A stretch of 12,130 bases of DNA from assembly GCA_034716535.1 (NCBI GenBank), contig JAYEJW010000258.1, positions 1-12,130 on the forward strand, read 5' to 3'. Source of the DNA: JAYEJW01 sp034716535 (GTDB lineage Bacteria > Pseudomonadota > Gammaproteobacteria > Chromatiales > Chromatiaceae). Of the stretch, positions 1 to 6,549 are shown piece after piece. The notes below the pieces were generated by a model, which had not been told where the DNA came from, did no database searches, and was given only the letters and a program-made list of their open reading frames with translations. The position numbers and the translations under genes are program-made. Numbering within the stretch: the first letter of the stretch is position 1; each line of letters begins with the position of its first letter.

Positions 1-883
1 AGCCGTCCTCCAGGACATGGGTCGCGAAGGAATGACGAAGCGCATGGGTTGAGCCCTGCTTGTTGATCCCCGCCTCGCGCATGGCACGCTTCAGCGCCTT
101 CTGGACAACCGATTCGTGGATATGGTGCCGTCGTTCCTTTCCCGACCGAGGATCGATTGCGCGGTCGGGCGCGAAGAACGCGTACTGCCAGCCCCATTCC
201 TTGGCGGAGTTCGGGTATTTCCGTTCCAGGGCGTGGGGCAAGTAGACCTCGCCGAACCCTTCCGCCAGGTCCGCCTGGTGCGCAGCCCTAGCGAGTTTGA
301 GCTGCCTGTTGAGGACCGGTATCAGCTCTGCCGGCAGCAGGGCGGCTCTGTCCTTATTGCCCTTGCCGGAGCGTACCAGGATTTGCCGGCGTTTGAAGTC
401 GATGTCCTGGACCCGCATGCGCAGGCATTCCATGAGGCGCATGCCGGTGCCGTATTGCAGGCGGGCGATCAGACCAGGGAGGCCGGTCAGGCAGGTCAGA
501 ATCCGCTGCACTTCCTCCCGGTCGAACACGGTTGGAAGCCGCTCGGGGCGCTTGGCGTGAGTGATCGTCATGCCCCGCTGCAGCTCGCGTTTCACGACGT
601 GCCGGTAAAGGAACACCAGGGCGTTCAAGGCCTGGTTCTGGGTGGATGCGGCGACGTTCGCTTTTACCGCCAGGTGGTTGAGAAAGGCTTCAACCTCGGG
701 CTCACCCATGTCGTTGGGGTGGCGTTTATGGTGAAACAGGATGTAACGCCTGATCCAGCCCAGATAGGCCAGCTCGGTACGGATACTGTAGTGCCTGACA
801 CGCAGCGTATCGCGCGCCTTCGCTAGCAGCGGGGAGCCGCCTACGAGACGGTCGCTGTCTTCGATTTCGTGACCGTTTCCCAT
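1..883 (-). CDS. intI: Integron integrase (IntI-type tyrosine recombinase), 3' end outside window
   Basis: This is a site-specific tyrosine recombinase of the integron-integrase family, which moves gene cassettes between attC and attI sites. The 294 visible residues carry the N-terminal SAM-like domain (HYSIRTELAYLGWIRRYILF at 31-50), the first catalytic Arg in GTGMRL (R149), the beta-hairpin Lys in GKGNK (about 174) and the box II motif HALRHSFATH (H280, R283). The insert KYPNSAKEWGWQYAFF (222-237) followed by DPRSGKERRHH is the patch that separates IntI from other tyrosine recombinases. The final His and the nucleophilic Tyr lie beyond the left edge; IntI proteins are usually about 320-340 residues, so some 30-45 are missing. 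ATG at 883 is the only usable start: upstream the frame reaches a TAA with no ATG, GTG or TTG between. The AAGGA ahead of it is unusually close. The frame is intact, so the visible part is not a pseudogene. Confidence 0.93.
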   Translation of the reverse strand, partial: MGNGHEIEDSDRLVGGSPLLAKARDTLRVRHYSIRTELAYLGWIRRYILFHHKRHPNDMGEPEVEAFLNHLAVKANVAASTQNQALNALVFLYRHVVKRELQRGMTITHAKRPERLPTVFDREEVQRILTCLTGLPGLIARLQYGTGMRLMECLRMRVQDIDFKRRQILVRSGKGNKDRAALLPAELIPVLNRQLKLARAAHQADLAEGFGEVYLPHALERKYPNSAKEWGWQYAFFAPDRAIDPRSGKERRHHIHESVVQKALKRAMREAGINKQGSTHALRHSFATHVLEDG

Positions 884-982
884 TTCCTTGCTGCGCTTTG
901 CGAGCTCTTGGGAGCGAACAGGGTTTTGATGTTACCAGAGGCAAGGCACGGGATTCCAGGGACTGCCCACGGCAACGTGGCG

Positions 983-1018
983 AACCTGCCTCGGATCTCG
1001 CTTCGCTCAATCCAGGTT
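983..1018. repeat. REP-like imperfect palindrome overlapping the end of the SnoaL gene
   Basis: AACCTG (983-988) pairs with CAGGTT (1013-1018) and GGAT (993-996) pairs with ATCC (1010-1013), around a CTCGCTTCGCTCA core. The GGATnnnGCTTCGCTnAATCC form resembles short palindromic repeats widespread in gammaproteobacterial intergenic DNA. It overlaps the stop codon of the frameshifted gene at 1017-1425 and lies between it and intI. It could end or stabilise the upstream transcript, but there is no T-tract. Confidence 0.5.
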
Positions 1019-1425
1019 ACTCTCCCTTCTCGCCCATTACCCGGACGGCCGCCTTGCGCGTTTGTGAACCGTCGAGCTCCACCAGCATCACCGATTGCCA
1101 CTGCCCCAACACCAGCTCGCCGTTCTCGACGGGAATCACCCCGCTCGAAGTTCTGGACGACGGCAATCGACGACCCCGGCTCCACGAAGACCCGGATCCC
1201 CTGCGGGACCACCCGACCGCCCATCCGCATGTCGGCCTGGACCTGCCAATCCGCCATCACTTCGTCCCAGCCGACTCGGAATCCGCCGGTCGGGCTCAGA
1301 TAGGTCACGTCGCCCGCCCGCGACCAAACCTCCTTCATGGGCTCCGTGTCGCCGCCAAAGAGCTTCGCCTCGGCCGCATAGAAGGCCGACAATGCAGCCT
1401 CGACGTCCTTCCTCTCGTCAGACAT
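1017..1425 (-). pseudogene. SnoaL/NTF2-fold (DUF4440-like) protein with one frameshift
   Basis: This is a small protein of the NTF2/SnoaL superfamily (DUF4440/YybH-like), a cone-shaped fold used by small enzymes, ligand binders and stress proteins; no specific substrate can be named. From ATG 1425 (GGAAGA ribosome site about 7 bases upstream) the frame gives MSDERKDVEAALSAFYAAEA, then a family-like stretch with KEVWSRAGDVTYLSPTGGF and RVGWDEVMADW. At the G4 run at 1139-1142 (CCCC on the plus strand) the frame breaks after VVQNFERG. Removing one G restores VIPVENGELVLGQWQSVMLV and ends at GEKGE and a TAA at 1017, for 135 residues, a normal length for the family. An in-frame start at 1458 has no ribosome site. 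The cause may be a real mutation, a sequencing error or programmed slippage. The gene faces intI in the same direction, unlike a standard cassette. Confidence 0.7.
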
Positions 1426-1444
1426 GCTAGTTCTTCCGTAAAAG

Positions 1445-1460
1445 CATTGAAAATTCAATG
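1445..1460. promoter_or_regulatory. Perfect 16-bp AT-rich palindrome upstream of the SnoaL gene
   Basis: CATTGAA (1445-1451) and TTCAATG (1454-1460) form a perfect dyad with a 2-bp centre, 20 bp upstream of the start at 1425. Its AT-rich symmetry, in otherwise GC-rich DNA and at promoter distance, suits an operator for a dimeric regulator. No matching regulator gene is in the window, so the role is inferred. Confidence 0.35.
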
Positions 1461-1643
1461 GGCTCAGCTAGAGTGTCGATGGCATGTTACAGCGCCGACC
1501 GGCCGCTCTCAACAGCGAGCAGGTGGGGAACGGTGCCGGACCCAACTCCTGCCTTGAGATTGTGACCAGGCTGATCGCCGGCTCATTGCTTGGACCTATG
1601 CCGCTTGAGCGCCGAACCCTGGCCGGTCCCCGATCGTCTAAAA

Positions 1644-1673
1644 TTGAAGTAGTTGACGGCCTATTCCTACATT
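1644..1673 (+). promoter_or_regulatory. Candidate sigma-70 promoter ahead of the AmmeMemoRadiSam operon
   Basis: TTGAAG (1644-1649) and TACATT (1668-1673) are separated by 18 bp in an AT-richer patch of the 427-bp gap before the operon. It would give a leader of about 180 nt to the first gene. This is the best match I see in the gap, but each box has mismatches, and the palindromes at 1719-1806 would lie in the leader. Confidence 0.28.
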
Positions 1674-1718
1674 GTCGCATTGATACTTCCGTCTTCATTC
1701 CGACATGGAAGCGGGAAG

Positions 1719-1806
1719 CCAGTTGCCATGGATGGCGCTGCAAGTCTGTCACAAGGTTGCCGGCTGGCCTTCCATGGCGACTGGATCCCGGCGTCCCAGC
1801 CGGGAT
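1719..1806. repeat. Compound inverted repeat in the leader of the AmmeMemoRadiSam operon
   Basis: CCAGTTGCCATGGATGGC (1719-1736) and GCCTTCCATGGCGACTGG (1767-1784) are inverted copies matching at 16 of 18 positions around a 30-bp loop. Directly abutting is a second hairpin, ATCCCGGC (1785-1792) / GCCGGGAT (1799-1806), followed by GACG. The second form resembles common dispersed bacterial repeats of the ATCCCGGC...GCCGGGATGACG type. The rest of 1426-1852 shows no convincing gene; open frames there on both strands lack family features and ribosome sites. Confidence 0.6.
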
Positions 1807-1861
1807 GACGGCGATCGAACTGAAAGACGCCGAAATCTGACAAAGTAGAACTGTGTACTTC

Positions 1862-2122
1862 ATGGTCGCTTGGATCGGACATTGGCATCAGCGTGAGCTC
1901 AGGTTTCTCGGCCTGCTCGTCATCACGGGGCTGATCATCGGCCTGTACCTGAGCGAGAGCCTGCGCATCGCCGGCCAGGAGGGGACCGGTTGGCGGACCA
2001 TCGATCTGGAGGCCCTGCAGCAGCGCATCGAGACCGGTGAGCTGAGCGAGCGGGAGGCGGATTGGTACCACCCGGCCCGCCCGGACGAGGTCTCGGGGAT
2101 CGCGGGAGGGAGTCCGAAATGA
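1862..2122 (+). CDS. Small single-helix membrane protein of the AmmeMemoRadiSam operon
   Basis: I do not recognise a named family for this 86-residue protein. It has a short basic N-terminus, one transmembrane helix (about 14-30, FLGLLVITGLIIGLYL), a linker, then WRTIDLEALQQRIETGE and the tail motif ELSEREADWYHP (60-71). The charge pattern suggests cytoplasmic N-terminus and periplasmic tail. Its stop overlaps the radical-SAM start (ATGA at 2119-2122), so the two are probably translationally coupled. The tail motif recurs almost unchanged in the Tat-signal protein at 3096-3272, which points to a shared function within the operon. A GTG at 1853 is an alternative start, adding three residues; neither start has a clear ribosome site. 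Real-gene status rests on the coupling, the helix and the shared motif. Confidence 0.75.
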   Translation: MVAWIGHWHQRELRFLGLLVITGLIIGLYLSESLRIAGQEGTGWRTIDLEALQQRIETGELSEREADWYHPARPDEVSGIAGGSPK

Positions 2123-3099
2123 GGCAGGTCACCTGCGAGCTCTGTCCCCGCGGCTGCGTGATCCCCGAAGGCGGGGCGGGAGACTGCCGGATACGGGTCA
2201 ACCTGAACGGAAAGCTGCGGGCCACCACCTATGGGAGACCCTCGGCCATCCACATCGACCCGATGGAGAAGAAGCCGCTCTACCACTTCCGCCCCGGCTC
2301 TCCGGTCTTCTCCATCGCGACCGCCGGCTGCAATCTACACTGCCTGAACTGCCAGAACTGGCAGCTCTCCCAGCGCGGGGGAGAGGAGATGGAGCAGGTC
2401 TACCGCGCCGACCCGCCGGATCTCGTGAAGACGGCGAAGGAGAAGGGCTGTGAGAGTATCGCCTATACCTACTCGGACCCGGTGGTCTTCTACGAGTACG
2501 TGTACGACAGCAGCGAGCTGGCTCACCGGGCGGGCCTGAGCAACGTCTTCATCACGGCCGCCTACATCAACCAGAAACCCCTGCGGCGTCTGTGCCGGGT
2601 GCTGGACGCCGCCAACGTAGACCTCAAAGGCTTCGACGACGGCTTTTACCGTCGGACGACCGGGGCCACGCTGCAGCCGGTTCTGGACGCCCTTGTGACC
2701 TTTCGCGAGGAGGGGGTCTGGATCGAGGTCACCAATCTGTTGATCCCGACCCTGAACGACGACCTGGCCATGATCCGGCGGATGGTCCGCTGGATTCGCG
2801 ACGAGCTGGGCGAGGGAACGCCCTTGCACTTCAGTCGCTTCCACCCGCAGTATCGGATGCGTAACCTGCCGCCCACGCCTTCCGAGGCGCTGGACCGTGC
2901 CCGCAACGAGGCCATGGACGCGGGGCTCAAGTACGTCTACGTGGGCAACGTCATGGGGCACGAGGGCGGCTCCACCTATTGCCCGACGGACGGCACACCG
3001 CTCATTCGGCGTGCGGGGTTCTGGATCACCGAGAACAATCTGACGGCGGACGGTCGCTGTCCTACCTGTAACGAAAAGATACCCGGAGTCTGGAAATGA
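2119..3099 (+). CDS. amrS: AmmeMemoRadiSam system radical SAM enzyme
   Basis: This is a cytoplasmic radical S-adenosylmethionine enzyme related to pyruvate formate-lyase activases, of the type found with Memo and AMMECR1 proteins. The reaction and substrate are unknown to me. The 326 residues show an N-terminal cysteine cluster C6-x2-C9-x3-C13 with C23, then the radical-SAM motif CNLHCLNC (C71, C75, C78) that binds the 4Fe-4S cluster. Further family features are YTYSDPVVFYEYV, DLKGFDDGFYRR and HFSRFHPQYRM. The C-terminus is a zinc-ribbon-like pair of knuckles ending in IPGVWK, but the first knuckle is C288-P-T-D291 where relatives usually have CxxC; the second, C314-P-T-C317, is intact. ATG 2119, with GGAGGGA upstream and conserved sequence starting at once, is preferred to the in-frame ATG at 2062. 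It overlaps its neighbours by ATGA at both ends. The symbol is a convention, not certain. Confidence 0.92.
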   Translation: MRQVTCELCPRGCVIPEGGAGDCRIRVNLNGKLRATTYGRPSAIHIDPMEKKPLYHFRPGSPVFSIATAGCNLHCLNCQNWQLSQRGGEEMEQVYRADPPDLVKTAKEKGCESIAYTYSDPVVFYEYVYDSSELAHRAGLSNVFITAAYINQKPLRRLCRVLDAANVDLKGFDDGFYRRTTGATLQPVLDALVTFREEGVWIEVTNLLIPTLNDDLAMIRRMVRWIRDELGEGTPLHFSRFHPQYRMRNLPPTPSEALDRARNEAMDAGLKYVYVGNVMGHEGGSTYCPTDGTPLIRRAGFWITENNLTADGRCPTCNEKIPGVWK

Positions 3100-3272
3100 A
3101 GGACGTGAAAAAGCAGAAACCGACGACCGAGTCCCGAAGGCGTTTCCTGAGCCTGCTCGGAGTGGCGAGCGCCGCTGGTATTGCGCTGCCCTTATTGCCC
3201 CGAAAGCAGGGTCCGAAGGAGCTGAGTCTTAAAGAGGCCGATTTCTATCGTCCACACGATTTGGCCGGTTGA
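3096..3272 (+). CDS. 58-residue Tat-signal protein of the AmmeMemoRadiSam operon
   Basis: This very short protein has a textbook twin-arginine signal, SRRRFLS (13-19), followed by the hydrophobic stretch LLGVASAAGIALPLL and a tail of about 22 residues with ELSLKEADFYRPHDLAG (42-58). No obvious AxA cleavage site follows, so it may stay anchored by the leader. The start ATG overlaps the stop of the radical-SAM gene (ATGA, 3096-3099), and its stop lies 14 bp before the Memo-AMMECR1 start. The architecture is like the small Tat proteins found beside formate dehydrogenases (TIGR02811 type), but I do not see that family's conserved tail. Tat exports folded or cofactor-loaded proteins, so a protein this small may be a piggy-back anchor or a pre-modified peptide. 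The tail motif is shared with the membrane protein at 1862-2122. Confidence 0.8.
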   Translation: MKDVKKQKPTTESRRRFLSLLGVASAAGIALPLLPRKQGPKELSLKEADFYRPHDLAG

Positions 3273-3286
3273 GGGGGAGCAATACC

Positions 3287-4909
3287 ATGGGGGGGAGGGG
3301 ACGCCTTGCGCGCACGCTTGGCGCGCTGATCGTAGCCTGTCTGTCGGTGCATCAGGCCGTTGCGGATGAGCGGGTGCGGGAGGCTGCTTTAGCCGGCGCC
3401 TGGTATCCCGGTGACGCGCAGCAGCTCGCGGAGTATGTGGACGGGCTGTTCGACGCGGTTGAGGTGTCGCCGCCGGAGGCACCGGTCCGTGCCCTGATCG
3501 CTCCGCACGCCGGTTACCTGTATAGCGGGAAAACGGCGGCAGAGGCATTCGCCCGTGTGAAGGGAAGCACCTATGCGCGGGTGATCGTCCTCGCGCCCTC
3601 CCATCGTAGCGGCTTTCGCGGCCTTTCCATCGCCGATGTCGAGGCCTACGAGACACCCCTGGGCCGGATTCCCCTGGATGCGACGGCGGTAAACGAGCTG
3701 CGCAAGTCGGATCTCGTCACTGCGGACCCCATCGCCCACGCCCGTGAGCACGCCATCGAGATCGAGCTGCCCTTGCTGCAGCGCGCACTGGCCCCCGGCT
3801 GGCAGCTGGTCCCGGTGCTGGTAGGCGAGCTGGAAGCAGAGGAGTATCCGGCCGTTGCGGATCTCCTGCGGCCACTGGCCGACGAGTCCACCCTTGTCGT
3901 GGTCTCCAGCGACTTCACGCACTACGGCCCGAGGTTCGATTTTACGCCCTTTCCCCTGGACGAAGGGACGCCGGACAAGATTCGCGGGCTCGACAATCAG
4001 ATCATCGAACGCATCCTTGCAGCCGACGGACCCGGGTTACTTGACGTTCAGGCGCAGACGGGGATTACTGTCTGCGGTTACCGACCTCTTGCCCTGCTGC
4101 TGCACCTGCTGCCGGCGGATGCTCGCATTGAGCAGATCGCCTACGCGATCAGCGGCGAGCTGACGGGTGACTGGGGGAGCTCCGTGAGCTACGTGGGCAT
4201 GGTGGTTACGAGTCCGGGGTCGTTGGACGCCATTGGGGGCGCCGTGGAGCCGGAACAGGGTGCCACCGACCCGCCTATCGACGAGGTGGACCTGAGGCTG
4301 CTGCACGGGCTCGCGGTGCTTGGCGTGGAGTACGCCGTGCTTGGACCCTCAGAGGAGCGAACGAGCGACATCCGCCGAGCGGTCGAAGCACTTCCACACC
4401 ACTTGAGGGCCCAGGCCGGCGCCTTCGTCACCCTCTGGCGGGAAGGGCACCTGCGTGGATGTATGGGATATCTTGAGCCTCGTCAGGCGCTGTATCGGGC
4501 GGTGCTGGAGAACGGATTCAGTGCCGCGTACAAAGACATGCGTTTTCGACCCGTTGAACCGGCGGAGCTCGCGGACTTGCAGATCGAGGTGAGCGCGCTT
4601 TCTCCGCCTCGTGCCATCGAGTCTTACGAGGAGCTCAGGGTCGAAGAGCAGGGCGTCATTCTGCGTATGGGCATTCGCGAGGCGCTATATCTGCCGGAGG
4701 TTGCCCGAAGGGAGGGCTGGACGCGGGAAGAGACGCTGTCGCACCTGGCCCGTAAGGCCGGGCTTCCGGCGGACGCCTGGCGGGACGGGGCCTCCTTGGA
4801 GGTATTCTCCAGCACCAAGTACTCCGCGCCCTATCCGGCGACGTCGGTGCGATTGGAAGGGGCCGCGGCAGCAGCGCCGGATCGGCGAACCTCCATCACC
4901 CTCGAGTAG
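3287..4909 (+). CDS. Exported Memo-AMMECR1 fusion (AmmeMemoRadiSam proteins B and A)
   Basis: This 540-residue fusion joins a Memo-like domain (related to LigB-type extradiol dioxygenases) to an AMMECR1 domain. The Memo part (about 28-308) keeps the expected metal-site motifs: PHAGY (H74), PSHR (H106), EHAIEIELPLLQ (H155), SSDFTHYG (D209, H212) and CGY (C263). The AMMECR1 part (about 334-525) has its signature LRGCMGYL (389-396), a RFRPV segment and LYLPEVARREGW. The N-terminus MGGRGRLARTLGALIVAC looks like an export signal, with AVA as a possible signal peptidase I site or IVAC as a possible lipobox (C18). ATG 3287 has GGGGGAG about 7 bases upstream and is preferred to the TTG at 3269. It follows the Tat-protein gene by 14 bp. 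The separate A and B proteins of this system are usually encoded apart; fusion and export together are notable. Confidence 0.9.
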   Translation: MGGRGRLARTLGALIVACLSVHQAVADERVREAALAGAWYPGDAQQLAEYVDGLFDAVEVSPPEAPVRALIAPHAGYLYSGKTAAEAFARVKGSTYARVIVLAPSHRSGFRGLSIADVEAYETPLGRIPLDATAVNELRKSDLVTADPIAHAREHAIEIELPLLQRALAPGWQLVPVLVGELEAEEYPAVADLLRPLADESTLVVVSSDFTHYGPRFDFTPFPLDEGTPDKIRGLDNQIIERILAADGPGLLDVQAQTGITVCGYRPLALLLHLLPADARIEQIAYAISGELTGDWGSSVSYVGMVVTSPGSLDAIGGAVEPEQGATDPPIDEVDLRLLHGLAVLGVEYAVLGPSEERTSDIRRAVEALPHHLRAQAGAFVTLWREGHLRGCMGYLEPRQALYRAVLENGFSAAYKDMRFRPVEPAELADLQIEVSALSPPRAIESYEELRVEEQGVILRMGIREALYLPEVARREGWTREETLSHLARKAGLPADAWRDGASLEVFSSTKYSAPYPATSVRLEGAAAAAPDRRTSITLE

Positions 4910-5052
4910 AGCTCGCTCCAAGCCCCTGTCGTGCTTGGCGTGGGCGGGGTTCGAGCAGAGTGTGGTGCCGCGTGTGGGGCCTGCAGCAGCCTTGGGCATT
5001 CCTTGAAGGAGAGCGTCGCGTCAGGCGACACCCTCTGAACAGGTGGGGGGAA

Positions 5053-6522
5053 ATGGATACGGGTATCGCATCGAAAGAGAACCTCCTGTGGTCCGGTGCA
5101 CCGGACTACCGTCTGGTGGCCTGGTTGTTTCTTCGCCTGCTCGCTCTCATCTACCTCGCGGCCTTCGCCTCTCTGGCGGTGCAGATCACGGGACTGGCCG
5201 GCGCCCAGGGGATCTTCCCGATCTCAGAGCAGTTAGGCAGCATGGCCGAGCAGCACGGCCTACTGCGCTTTCTCGCCTACCCGTCCCTGTTCTGGATCGC
5301 ATCGGGCGATTGGGCACTGCTGGCCGCGGCCTATGCGGGCTGTGCCCTGTCGCTGGTGCTCTTGGCCGGCTGGTGGGAGAGGGCGGTGTTGATCCTGCTC
5401 TACCTGCTCTACCTCTCCCTCTACCATGCGGGGCAGTATTTCACCAACTTCCAGTGGGACTATCTGCTCTTGGAGGCGGGATTTCTCGCGATCTTTCTGC
5501 CGGGCGGCTCCAGGCTCGTGGTGTGGCTTTTCCGCTGGCTCCTGTTCCGCCTGCGCTTCCTCTCCGGTCTTTCCAAGCTCATCAGTGGCGACCCGAGTTG
5601 GAGCGGGCTCACTGCGCTCAACGTCTACTTCGAGACTCAGCCTTTGCCGCACGTGGGCGCCTGGTATGCGCACCATCTGCCCGAATGGGTTCTGCGCTTC
5701 GGCACCGGGGCGACCCTGGTGGTGGAGATCCTGGTCCCCTTCCTGATGTTCTTTCCCAGGCGCTGGCGCTTCCTCGCAGCCTGGACGACGATCCTGTGGC
5801 AGGTGATGATCATGTTCACAAGCAACCACAACTTCTTCAATCTGCTCACCATCGTCCTGTGTCTGTTCCTGTTCGACGACCGGGCAGTGGCGCGGGTCCT
5901 GCCCAAAGCTTGGAGGGATCGGGGCGAGACCGGCCGACTGCTCCCGAGGCGTCCGGCCAAGGGCGTCGCCTTGGCCGTTGCAGTGGCGGCTGCGGTCATC
6001 GTTCCGGCGAGTCTCGTGTCTGCGGTGGAGATGATCCGGGGAGGCAAGGAGATACCTCTGCTTAGCGCCTCAATCGACTGGTTGAACCAGTACCGTATCG
6101 CCAACCGCTACCACGTCTTTCCCAAGATCGAGACCGAGCGCATCGAGGTGCAGATCGAGGGCTCGTTGGACGGCGAGGATTGGCGGCCCTATGCATTTCG
6201 GTTTCGACCGGAGGATCCCGCTGAGGCGCCGGCATTTGTGGTCCCGCACCAGCCCCGGCTGGACTGGATGATCTGGTTCGTACCCATGAGCCCGGCCTTC
6301 ATGGATTTGTTCGAGCGGTTTCTTCAGCGCTTGCTGGAGGGCTCGCCGCCAGTGGCGGGTTTGCTAGCAGACACGCCGTTCGGCGATCGGCCGCCGCGCA
6401 TGTTGCGGGTCAGCGTTTACCGCTACCGTTTCACCTCCCCGGTGGAGAGGGCGCAGACAGGCGATTGGTGGCAGCGGGAATACCTGGGGCCCTTCTTTCC
6501 ACTGCCGTTCCTTGAGCGATAG
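5053..6522 (+). CDS. Lipase maturation factor (LMF1)-like membrane protein
   Basis: This 489-residue polytopic membrane protein belongs to the LMF1/LMF2 family (DUF1222). In vertebrates LMF1 is an ER protein that helps lipases fold; the role of the bacterial members is unknown. Family signatures include the FQWDYLLLEAGFLAIFL stretch (133-149), SGLSKLISGDPSWSGLTALN (171-190), FETQPLPHVGAWYAHHLPEW (193-212) and SNHNFFNLLT. The periplasmic-type C-terminal domain contains RIANRYHVFPKIETERIEVQ and a WRPYAFRFRP segment, as in LMF proteins. About seven to nine hydrophobic helices lie in the first 340 residues. ATG 5053 is preferred because GGGGGGAA sits just upstream; an in-frame ATG at 4960 would add 31 unconserved polar residues. 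The gap to the Memo-AMMECR1 gene is 143 bp without a clear terminator, so it may be co-transcribed with that operon. Confidence 0.88.
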   Translation: MDTGIASKENLLWSGAPDYRLVAWLFLRLLALIYLAAFASLAVQITGLAGAQGIFPISEQLGSMAEQHGLLRFLAYPSLFWIASGDWALLAAAYAGCALSLVLLAGWWERAVLILLYLLYLSLYHAGQYFTNFQWDYLLLEAGFLAIFLPGGSRLVVWLFRWLLFRLRFLSGLSKLISGDPSWSGLTALNVYFETQPLPHVGAWYAHHLPEWVLRFGTGATLVVEILVPFLMFFPRRWRFLAAWTTILWQVMIMFTSNHNFFNLLTIVLCLFLFDDRAVARVLPKAWRDRGETGRLLPRRPAKGVALAVAVAAAVIVPASLVSAVEMIRGGKEIPLLSASIDWLNQYRIANRYHVFPKIETERIEVQIEGSLDGEDWRPYAFRFRPEDPAEAPAFVVPHQPRLDWMIWFVPMSPAFMDLFERFLQRLLEGSPPVAGLLADTPFGDRPPRMLRVSVYRYRFTSPVERAQTGDWWQREYLGPFFPLPFLER

Positions 6523-6549
6523 AGTTAAGCATAGGCGATTAGCGCTATT

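Noticed and set aside
116..826. Long plus-strand open frame over the left-end gene
   Set aside because: It is the antisense shadow of the integron integrase, whose catalytic motifs are on the minus strand.
884..1016. attI or attC site beside the integrase
   Set aside because: I found no paired GTTRRRY/RYYYAAC boxes; the visible palindrome is better explained as a REP-like repeat.
1468..1863. Overlapping open frames on both strands in the gap before the operon
   Set aside because: No ribosome sites, no recognisable family features, and they run through palindromic repeats.
2062..2118. N-terminal extension of the radical-SAM protein from ATG 2062
   Set aside because: The extra 19 residues are Pro/Gly/Arg rich, overlap the upstream coding frame, and ATG 2119 has a good ribosome site and starts at conserved sequence.
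5007..5036. Terminator between the Memo-AMMECR1 and LMF1-like genes
   Set aside because: Only a 5-bp GTCGC/GCGAC stem without a T-tract.
4960..5052. 31-residue extension of the LMF1-like protein
   Set aside because: No ribosome site and no family-like sequence; ATG 5053 has a strong one.
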